Below are positions 1-6,901 of a stretch of 16,999 bases of DNA, piece after piece. Below the pieces are notes generated by a model. The model was not told the origin of the DNA. It saw only the letters and a list, made by a program, of their open reading frames with translations, and ran no database searches. The DNA is taken from positions 1 through 16,999 of the forward strand of contig JAACDY010000215.1 of assembly GCA_009936675.1 (NCBI GenBank), in the 5' to 3' direction. Each line of letters starts with the position of its first letter. Position 1 is the first letter of the stretch. The DNA comes from Bacteroidota bacterium. GTDB lineage: Bacteria; Bacteroidota; Bacteroidia; Flavobacteriales; Flavobacteriaceae. A program made the translations under genes and the position numbers.

Positions 1-1419
1 AAAAAAGACGATACAAAGTCCGGCATGGGGATTGAGATTTTGCATTTCCCATTCTGCCAAAAAATTGGCAGGCAATTCCTCGGGACACCAAAAAACATGG
101 TGGGACTTTTGTTGGGGAGAATACATTTCCAAAGCCTTATCCCTCACAACGGTTTTGGCCGTTCCCTCCAATACCCAGCCTTCAAGGTTTTTGGGTGAAG
201 AGAATTGATTTTGATAAAAAAGGGATTGTTTTTGATAAGTGATGGATGGTTTATTGTGCGGTTTTTTTAAAAAATTGATGTACTCTGACGCCGCTAATAA
301 AAAGGCTCCCGTTCCAAACTCATGCCAAGAATTGGCATCGTAGGGTTTGGGGTCTTTTCCCACAGGCTGAACATAGCCCAATCGACCTTCTGGGTTGACG
401 TGTTGTGATAAGGCATTCCAAGCCATAAGCATGGGTTTTTCAAACAGATCGCGTTCGAGTAAGCCATTGTTGATCCCCCAAGCAAAACCATAGCAAAAAA
501 AGGAGCTACCACTGTTTTCGGGTATGTCTTTTCGATCGGTTTGGATGAACTGATCTTGGCGGTTGAGGTAGGCAAAAACACCCGGATCTAATAGGTTAGC
601 ACGCCATAAACCATCCCCTGAACGCTCTTGTAGATCCAACAGGCGATGGGCCATTTTTTGAAATTGATCCACCAATTCTTGACGCTTGGGGTGATCTTCG
701 GGTATTACTTCTAACATATGCACCAATCCGCCAAATACCCAACCATTGCCCCGGCTCCAAAAAATCTTCTTTCCAGAAAGGGTCGTTTTTCCAAAATATC
801 GATCATCGCGATAGATTAAATCTACTTTTTTATCCCACAGATAGTCTGTGGTCAGCAACCAATGGTCAATGGCATAATCCAAGTACTTTTCTTCTCCAGT
901 GATTTGGTACATCTTGGCAAAGGTGGGTGGAGCCATAAACAATGCATCACACCAAGTCCACCACTCATGTCGGTAGGGATTATCCTTATACCTTACGTCC
1001 GGTTGGGGTTTGTTTCTCAGTAAATTGGCATCCAATACCCACTTGATGTTTTTGACCATGTCTTCCTCCCCTTTTTGTTGATAGAGATCGGGGTAGATTT
1101 GCCCAATGGCAATTTTATCGGCATGATACATATCGGGTAAGGTTTCCCAACTGTGGTCTTCACCCAATTGATACAAATAATCTTGATAATCTTTGTTAGC
1201 AGTAGTTTTGAAAGCTTTCATCATCCCGATATAATAGGTAGCAAATTGCCAATTGGTAAGGGGGTATTTCTCTATATGATCGGTTTGCTGATTTTGCCAG
1301 TTAATTACATTGTCAATCAGTTCAACCACTTTGTCGATGGATTGTTTTTGGGATTGCGCCATGAGGGAAAAATCCAGCAGAAGGAAAACAAGTATATAGG
1401 GTAAAAGATTTTTTTTCAT
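1..1419 (-). CDS. GH105 unsaturated uronyl hydrolase fused to a DUF1961-like domain (3' end cut by window)
   Basis: The frame is open from the ATG at 1419 to base 1, giving 473 residues with no stop, so the C-terminus lies outside the window. Residues 1-21 form a signal peptide ending MAQ, so the protein is exported, probably to the periplasm. Residues about 25-385 match the (alpha/alpha)6-barrel of GH105 (YteR-like): WWTWCDALFMAPP at 153-165 carries the expected catalytic Asp158, and FWSRGNGW (220-227) and ENSGSS (301-306) are family blocks. GH105 enzymes hydrate and release the 4,5-unsaturated uronic acid left at the non-reducing end by polysaccharide lyases. From about residue 400 a second domain begins (LFYQNQFSSP, then HHVFWCPEELP and NLNPHAGLCIVFF) that I recognise as DUF1961, a lectin-like-fold family of unknown role. 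It is the last gene seen in the compact block, 12 bp after sulfatase D. The precise sugar (rhamnogalacturonan, ulvan or other) cannot be told from sequence. Confidence 0.88.
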   Translation of the reverse strand, partial: MKKNLLPYILVFLLLDFSLMAQSQKQSIDKVVELIDNVINWQNQQTDHIEKYPLTNWQFATYYIGMMKAFKTTANKDYQDYLYQLGEDHSWETLPDMYHADKIAIGQIYPDLYQQKGEEDMVKNIKWVLDANLLRNKPQPDVRYKDNPYRHEWWTWCDALFMAPPTFAKMYQITGEEKYLDYAIDHWLLTTDYLWDKKVDLIYRDDRYFGKTTLSGKKIFWSRGNGWVFGGLVHMLEVIPEDHPKRQELVDQFQKMAHRLLDLQERSGDGLWRANLLDPGVFAYLNRQDQFIQTDRKDIPENSGSSFFCYGFAWGINNGLLERDLFEKPMLMAWNALSQHVNPEGRLGYVQPVGKDPKPYDANSWHEFGTGAFLLAASEYINFLKKPHNKPSITYQKQSLFYQNQFSSPKNLEGWVLEGTAKTVVRDKALEMYSPQQKSHHVFWCPEELPANFLAEWEMQNLNPHAGLCIVFF

Positions 1420-1431
1420 CTGGTGTTTTTT

Positions 1432-2844
1432 TTAATTGTTGAAGGTCTCTATATCTCCCTGCTGTTGATGTTTCCAAAAATAGTGTTCTGAAGGAATACT
1501 GGAGGTTTTAAATATTTTTTTGGCTTGATCAAGCAAATGGGGGTGGGACTGACTGAGGTCGAAAGTTTCTCCGGGATCACGATGGAGGTCATAGACTTGA
1601 ATGGGTCCCTGATCTCCTTGGTGTAAATTGTTTTGTATGGCTTTCCATTTTCCAAATCGGGTAGCACGCCATCCCTTTTTCTCATAAAACTCCCAATAGA
1701 GCGGTGCTCTTTCAAAGCTTTGGTGATTTCCATGTAAAATCCCTGCAATGCTTTTGCCGTCAAAAGTTTTGTCAATCGGCTCTCCGATCAACTCTAAGAC
1801 GGTGGGAAAGAAATCTGCAAAATATCCCACTTGATTGCTTCTGGTTCCTGCCTTGATTTTTTGGGGATGGTAAACGATAAAAGGGACTCTGATTCCCCCT
1901 TCGTAGGGATCGCGTTTCATGCCTCTAAAAACCCCATTGCTGTTGAACATTTCCCATTCGCCTGAAATTTCAGCGGGGCCATTGTCGGAGGTGAAAAAAA
2001 TATAGGTGTTGTTGGCAATTCCCAAAGCCTCTAGCCGCTGGACAATCCTCCCTACGGTTTCGTCCAAACGGGTGACCATGGCTGCGTATTTTTTTTGTTT
2101 TTCAGTCCAACCCTTTTTATAAGTATAAATACCATTGTCGGGAAGTTCATATCGACTGTGAGGGATACATACTGGCAGATAGAGAAAAAAGGGCTTTTGA
2201 TGGTTCCTGTCAATAAAGTTGATGGCCTTATCGGCAAATAAATTGTGGGTGTATTGGTGACTTTGCTCCTTTTCATTTCCATGAAGTATTATTTTTTGGG
2301 TGTTTTCCCAAAGGTATTCGGGATAGTACATGTGTGCTCTTCTTTGATTGTAAAAGCCATAGAAATAATCAAAGCCTTTTTGGTTGGGTTCACCTGAGGT
2401 ATTGGGTTCACCCAATCCCCATTTACCGATCATACCAGTGTGGTAACCCTTGTCTTGTAATACTTCGGCAACGGTCAAATCCTCTTCCTTAATGGGTACT
2501 CTACCGGCTTTCCCAGCCAATCCAATCACCCCTCCTTTACCAAAATTACCTCGAACACGGGTGTGACCCGTATGCAGTCCTGTCATTAGTACAGAGCGGG
2601 CTGGAGCACATACTGCTGCACCGGAATAATAATCGCTGAATTGCATCCCCTTGGCACTCAAACGGTCTATGTTGGGGGTTTGGATCAATCGCTGTCCATA
2701 GGCACCTACTTCCCCATAACCCAAATCATCGGCCATGATAAAAATGATATTGGGTTTTTCCTGAGCAATGATGGATTGAAATAAAAAGCACACAATCATC
2801 AAAGGGAAAAAGTGGATCATAAATATTTTTTTTCTTCTAATCAT
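1432..2844 (-). CDS. Sulfatase D, secreted arylsulfatase/GALNS-like, formylglycine type
   Basis: A family S1 sulfatase of 470 residues with signal peptide (MIRRKK, hydrophobic core, cleavage after IIAQ at about 28). Metal-binding ADD is at 38-40, and CAPARSVLMTG (79-89) is the sulfatase signature with Cys79 as the residue converted to formylglycine. Other family blocks are GKWGLGEP, TSDNGPAE and YEGGIRVPF, and YDLHRDPGETFDLS closes the C-terminal subdomain. GAAVCAPAR followed by GLHTGHTRVRGN resembles the arylsulfatase A/N-acetylgalactosamine-6-sulfatase group; the true substrate is unknown. A TTG at 2868 would extend the frame but overlaps the upstream gene and puts a polar stretch before the signal peptide. 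I therefore prefer the ATG at 2844, 10 bp after the upstream stop. The ATG at 2820 would remove the positively charged n-region. The neighbours suggest that it desulfates oligosaccharides before GH105 acts. Confidence 0.93.
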   Translation of the reverse strand: MIRRKKIFMIHFFPLMIVCFLFQSIIAQEKPNIIFIMADDLGYGEVGAYGQRLIQTPNIDRLSAKGMQFSDYYSGAAVCAPARSVLMTGLHTGHTRVRGNFGKGGVIGLAGKAGRVPIKEEDLTVAEVLQDKGYHTGMIGKWGLGEPNTSGEPNQKGFDYFYGFYNQRRAHMYYPEYLWENTQKIILHGNEKEQSHQYTHNLFADKAINFIDRNHQKPFFLYLPVCIPHSRYELPDNGIYTYKKGWTEKQKKYAAMVTRLDETVGRIVQRLEALGIANNTYIFFTSDNGPAEISGEWEMFNSNGVFRGMKRDPYEGGIRVPFIVYHPQKIKAGTRSNQVGYFADFFPTVLELIGEPIDKTFDGKSIAGILHGNHQSFERAPLYWEFYEKKGWRATRFGKWKAIQNNLHQGDQGPIQVYDLHRDPGETFDLSQSHPHLLDQAKKIFKTSSIPSEHYFWKHQQQGDIETFNN

Positions 2845-2854
2845 AATCAGCGAG

Positions 2855-4516
2855 CTAGAGCAGGTCAATCGTAAACTTCTTTTGTTGGGGTTTATTCACT
2901 TCAATATACTTCATAATTTTTTTAACCAAGTTCGGAACTTCCGCAGCAATATCCTCGTCATTCCTTCCTTCCAACATTTGATCAAAAACTTGGATTTCCC
3001 CCTTTTGGGGAATCAAAATTTTATAATCTTCATGGCGAATAAAATAGCTCCAACGGCTTTCTTGTGGGATGTGTTTTTTTAACTGATTGATCAAGGGAGC
3101 CATGGCGGCTTGTTTGGCCAGGTTTTCAAATTGACCTGGATCATTGACCAGATCGTACAACTCAAAGCTACCGTCAAAATAGGAAATCAGTTGCCAATGG
3201 GGTGTGGTGACGGAGTGAGAACCGATGGAAAAAGTCGTTATACTAACTTCCTCCCAGTCCTTGGCTTGTCTTTTGAGAATGGGCATCAAACTCCTTCCCT
3301 CCCATTGGGTATTTTTGGGAATCCCAGCCATGTCGGCCATGGTGGGAGCCAAGTCCAAGAGGTTTACTGTGTTTTTAAGGCTTACTGTATTTTCGAATTG
3401 AACATCTGTTTGAGGCGGTACAATCAAAAAAGGAACTCGGGTGCTTCTGTACCATCCAGTGGCTTTACCCCAATGGGATTTTTCACCCAAATGCCAGCCG
3501 TGATCTGACCACAAAACGATCCAAGTATTATCCATCAAATCGTGTTGGTTTAGAGCCTTTAGCAAATCTCCAATGAGTTCATCAACAAAAGAAACAGACG
3601 CCAAATAGGAGGCCACTGCATTCTCCCATTGCCCGTATTCGACTACGGTTTGATGTCGTCCCGAAGTTCTTGGGTACAAGGCCAATTGCTTGGCTATATG
3701 GGGTAAATCTATCAAATCATTCTCAGGAACTTCGGGTAGGCTGATTTTGCCCAAGGGGTACATATCGTGGAATCGCTTAGGGTTAAAAAGGGGCTGATGG
3801 GGTCGCTCGAACCCAAGGGCCAATAAAAAAGGTTGATTTTTGATTTCATCTAGTTGATCAATAGCCCAATCGACACTTTGACGATCCGAAAATAAACTAT
3901 CGGGTAAATCCACGGCCCCCCAGTCGAAGGTATGGGATTTGTTCCAATATCGATCTGCAGGCATACCGTTCAAGGGCAATTTAAAGGTTTTACCCCCTTT
4001 GGTGACCAGGTGGTAGGGGTCTTGCTTGCTGTTTTGAAGTTCAGAAGATGTAAAAGGTGCGGACGAGCCTTTTTTTCCACCGTACAAATCAAATGCGGCT
4101 TTGGGAACATTGGACGCTCCTCCATGGAATAACTTACCAACACCATAAACTTGGTATCCATTATTCCTAAAGTGCTCGGGTAAAGTTACCATCTCGGGTA
4201 AATCCCTACTGAATTTGATATTATTGTCATAAACACCAGAGCTTACTGGACTTAAGCCACTTAAAACGGCCGTCCTTGATGGGCCGCAAACAGGAGCAGG
4301 ACAATGGGCATTGGTAAAAGAAAAACCTTTTGAGGCCAATTGATCCATATGTGGAGTGATGGCTTGTTCGTGTCCCAAAAACCCCACCCAATCATTGAGG
4401 TCATCAATAGAAATAAATACGATGTTGGGGGGTGTTTCTGTCTTTTGAGCAGCGGTATTGCAAGAAACGTATTCTAGTGCTAGAAGTGTAAACAATAAAA
4501 TTGGGCTTACTTTCAT
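2855..4516 (-). CDS. Sulfatase C, iduronate-2-sulfatase-like (S1_7-type) lipoprotein with C-terminal extension
   Basis: A 553-residue family S1 sulfatase. The N-terminus (MKVSPILLFTLLALEYVSC) looks like a lipoprotein signal with Cys19 as lipid site, though YVSC is an imperfect lipobox. SIDDLNDW (36-43) holds metal-binding aspartates, CGPSRTAVLSG (77-87) is the signature with Cys77 as formylglycine precursor, GFERPHQP is at 235-242, and WSDHGWHLGEKSHWGK (336-351) is typical of the iduronate-2-sulfatase-like group. Members of that group remove 2-O-sulfate from uronic acids or act on other marine glycans, so a sulfated uronate is a reasonable but unproven target. The usual family end (FELYDLVNDP, 451-460) is followed by a further stretch of about 65 residues that resembles a second copy of the same strand-helix element. 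It begins 1 bp after the sulfatase B stop, which implies translational coupling. Confidence 0.93.
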   Translation of the reverse strand: MKVSPILLFTLLALEYVSCNTAAQKTETPPNIVFISIDDLNDWVGFLGHEQAITPHMDQLASKGFSFTNAHCPAPVCGPSRTAVLSGLSPVSSGVYDNNIKFSRDLPEMVTLPEHFRNNGYQVYGVGKLFHGGASNVPKAAFDLYGGKKGSSAPFTSSELQNSKQDPYHLVTKGGKTFKLPLNGMPADRYWNKSHTFDWGAVDLPDSLFSDRQSVDWAIDQLDEIKNQPFLLALGFERPHQPLFNPKRFHDMYPLGKISLPEVPENDLIDLPHIAKQLALYPRTSGRHQTVVEYGQWENAVASYLASVSFVDELIGDLLKALNQHDLMDNTWIVLWSDHGWHLGEKSHWGKATGWYRSTRVPFLIVPPQTDVQFENTVSLKNTVNLLDLAPTMADMAGIPKNTQWEGRSLMPILKRQAKDWEEVSITTFSIGSHSVTTPHWQLISYFDGSFELYDLVNDPGQFENLAKQAAMAPLINQLKKHIPQESRWSYFIRHEDYKILIPQKGEIQVFDQMLEGRNDEDIAAEVPNLVKKIMKYIEVNKPQQKKFTIDLL

Positions 4517-4517
4517 A

Positions 4518-5867
4518 CTAATTATTTTTACCTCTTACAAAAGAGCTTTCTGGAAGCGAAGGAAAGGTCGCCAGTTCCGAAGCCAATTTTGCTTTTGCTA
4601 TTTTTTGATCCTCGTTCAAATCCTTATCGTTAAGGGGTTGGATTTCTAGGATGTCATTTTTCATATCGATAAAGCGTCCGTCTTTGTAGAGTTTGTATCT
4701 ATCGCTCTGAGAAAAAACGTTTCTGTATTGGGTTACACTGGGTGACCACATGGGATCGTAGTAGGTGGTTACAATTTCTCGATCAAGGGTTTCTTTCCCA
4801 CTGAGTGCTTCCATCATACTGAGTCCATCGGTTTTATGGGGTACCCCCAAAATATCCGAGAAAGTAGCATAGAAATCACTAAAATTAATCAAGCCGTTAT
4901 AGGTTTTAGGATTTTTAATCTGGCGGGGCCAATGGGCGACCATGGGAACGTGATTACCGTGGGTAATGGTATTTCCTTTGGCTCCTCTGACTGCCCCTTC
5001 TTTGGTTTGGGAAACCAAGGTGTTTTTGGTGCCGTTGTCCCCCACAAACATAATAAGGGTGTTATCGGCTATCCCTTCTTCTTTGAGGGTGTTGACAATT
5101 TTACCAATGAGCTTGTCCATATAGTGTACCATATCGACAAAAAAACGATTGTCTTGCTTGGATCGGATTTCTGGTGTTAGCCATTCGGGCGAATCGGGTG
5201 TGGGAACAAATGGACTGTGCACCAACAGCATTGGGTAATAGAGAAAGAATGCATGGTCTTTGTTTCTTTTGATGAAATCAACTGCGTAATCGGAAACAAC
5301 ATCTGGACCATAAGCATTTTCATCTCTGGGCAAGGCTTTTCCATTTTGCTCGATCAAAGGGTTGGCAAAACGCTCTCCAAATGATTTGACTTTGGTCAAT
5401 TGCCATAAGCTGTACTCATCAAAACCAAAATGGTAGGGTCGGGTGTTGTCATCATATCCTTCCAATTGATGTGCAATACCATTGAGTTGCCATTTGCCCA
5501 CAATGGCGGTTTTATATCCATTTTCCTGAAATAGGTTTCCAAATGTTTTTTCTTGTGGGTTGAGGTAGGTAAAATAATCGTAATTTTTGTAGTTAAACTT
5601 ACCCGTCATAATTTTTACCCTAGAAGGGGTGCATAGGGGTTGGGAAATGGCTTTGGTAAAATTGACGCCATTGCGGGCCAAGGAATCCAAAACTGGGGTT
5701 TTGTAGGACGTGCTCCCATTGATGCTCAAACATTCGAAACCAATATCATCTGCCATGATCAAAATAACGTTGGGTTTAGATGTATCTGATTGTTGTCCCT
5801 GACAGCTTATGAACAAGGAGAAAATCGCAAGCATGCTAATAGTCATCGTCTCTTTAAAATTTCCCAT
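4518..5867 (-). CDS. Sulfatase B, formylglycine-type lipoprotein sulfatase
   Basis: A 449-residue family S1 sulfatase. The N-terminus has a hydrophobic stretch ending LFISC, so Cys22 is a likely lipidation site. MADD (38-41) supplies metal ligands. PLCTPSRVKIMTG (77-89) contains the formylglycine precursor Cys79. GKWQLNG, LVHSPFVPTP and FVGDNGTKN follow as family blocks; the last has VGDN where the other sulfatases here have SDN or SDH. The QPLCTPSRVKIMTGK pattern marks it as a different subgroup from the other three sulfatases, so it probably cleaves a different sulfate ester; the position cannot be assigned from sequence. It starts at an ATG 9 bp after the Gfo/Idh/MocA gene and ends 1 bp before sulfatase C. 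Being a predicted lipoprotein, it may sit in the outer membrane, but whether it faces outside or inside cannot be read here. Confidence 0.93.
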   Translation of the reverse strand: MGNFKETMTISMLAIFSLFISCQGQQSDTSKPNVILIMADDIGFECLSINGSTSYKTPVLDSLARNGVNFTKAISQPLCTPSRVKIMTGKFNYKNYDYFTYLNPQEKTFGNLFQENGYKTAIVGKWQLNGIAHQLEGYDDNTRPYHFGFDEYSLWQLTKVKSFGERFANPLIEQNGKALPRDENAYGPDVVSDYAVDFIKRNKDHAFFLYYPMLLVHSPFVPTPDSPEWLTPEIRSKQDNRFFVDMVHYMDKLIGKIVNTLKEEGIADNTLIMFVGDNGTKNTLVSQTKEGAVRGAKGNTITHGNHVPMVAHWPRQIKNPKTYNGLINFSDFYATFSDILGVPHKTDGLSMMEALSGKETLDREIVTTYYDPMWSPSVTQYRNVFSQSDRYKLYKDGRFIDMKNDILEIQPLNDKDLNEDQKIAKAKLASELATFPSLPESSFVRGKNN

Positions 5868-5876
5868 CTATTTTTT

Positions 5877-6896
5877 TTAATTAAACTTAACTTTATTTCC
5901 TTTAGATTCGTAAATGGCATTGATCACGGCCACAGATTTTCTGGCTTGATCAACGTTGACCCTTGGGGGACGACGATGTTGAACTGCATTCATAAAATCC
6001 ACAATGGTGGCGATATGAAATTGATCGCTAATGGACATAGGGTCGGAAGCTCCGGAACCCGGATCGACCACTGTTGCATTTAATTCTTCTTGGATCCTGT
6101 CCACAGTGGAAGAAATAATCTTTCCACCACTAATAACAACATTACCCAAAATTCCGTAGAGCGTGATCGATTCGGGTTCTCCGGGAAAAAGAGCAGTACC
6201 GGCAGATAGTGTCCCCAAGGCACCACTTTTGAACTTTAGGGCGGCTACTGCCACATCTTCCCCTTCAATATGGTGATGCAAGGTGTCAACAAATCCGCTA
6301 AGCTGATCAACCTCACCCATTAGATCGAGCGTGAGATCGACAGTGTGGATGCCTTGATTGATGAGTGCAGCTCCTCCGTCCATGGCCAAAGTCCCCCGCC
6401 ATGAATCTTCATAATAACTTGGAGGACGGTACCAGTTGATGCTGGTTTGGCATAACAAAATCTTATCCAAACTTCCCGATTCGACATAAGTTTTGAGTTT
6501 TTTATATTCTGGATTTTCACGATTTTGAAAAACACATCCCAGTTGGATTCCAGAAGCTTTTACCCTATCAGCAATCTCATCTATTTTTTTGACCGAGGTT
6601 TCTAGTGGTTTTTCACACAAAACATTTTTTCCAGCTTTTGCAATTTTGTCAATCGTAGGGGCATGCAGACCGCTTTCGTTACAGACACAAACAATATCTA
6701 TTTCGGAATGGGACAGTAGTTTTTCTATATCCCAAAAAACAGGAGCATTAAAATCTTTTGCGACTTGACGGGCTCTGGACTCGGTTTTACTCAATACGCC
6801 CAACAGTTTAGCGTTGGGAATTTTATCTATGCATTGGGCATGAAATCTGGCAATATTACCCGTACCTATCACTCCAAATCCAAACTTTTTTTCCAC
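5877..6896 (-). CDS. Gfo/Idh/MocA-family NAD(P)-dependent oxidoreductase, cytoplasmic
   Basis: A 339-residue dehydrogenase without a signal peptide, the only clearly cytoplasmic product in the window. The N-terminal Rossmann fold begins FGFGVIGTGNIARFHA (GxGxxA dinucleotide motif), followed by the conserved CEKPLE block that contains the family EKP motif. The C-terminal domain carries GGAALINQGIHTVDLTLDLMG, where the GxxxxxxGxH pattern contributes the usual catalytic His. The family oxidises or reduces sugars, inositols and nucleotide sugars; the substrate here is unknown, perhaps a sugar or sugar acid released from the imported glycan. A longer reading from TTG at 6953 would overlap the end of the GH92 gene by about 50 bp and add residues with no family match. 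GTG at 6896, 5 bp after the GH92 stop and preceded by TAGGATTA (an AGGA-like site), puts the start directly before the Rossmann strand. Confidence 0.93.
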   Translation of the reverse strand: MEKKFGFGVIGTGNIARFHAQCIDKIPNAKLLGVLSKTESRARQVAKDFNAPVFWDIEKLLSHSEIDIVCVCNESGLHAPTIDKIAKAGKNVLCEKPLETSVKKIDEIADRVKASGIQLGCVFQNRENPEYKKLKTYVESGSLDKILLCQTSINWYRPPSYYEDSWRGTLAMDGGAALINQGIHTVDLTLDLMGEVDQLSGFVDTLHHHIEGEDVAVAALKFKSGALGTLSAGTALFPGEPESITLYGILGNVVISGGKIISSTVDRIQEELNATVVDPGSGASDPMSISDQFHIATIVDFMNAVQHRRPPRVNVDQARKSVAVINAIYESKGNKVKFN

Positions 6897-6901
6897 TAAT
6901 C

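Noticed and set aside
2845..2868. Longer start (TTG at 2868) for sulfatase D
   Set aside because: It overlaps the sulfatase C stop and prefixes eight polar residues to a signal peptide that begins well at ATG 2844.
3110..3508. Plus-strand open frame of 132 codons
   Set aside because: It lies wholly antisense to sulfatase C, has no recognisable motif or signal, and its codons mirror the real gene.
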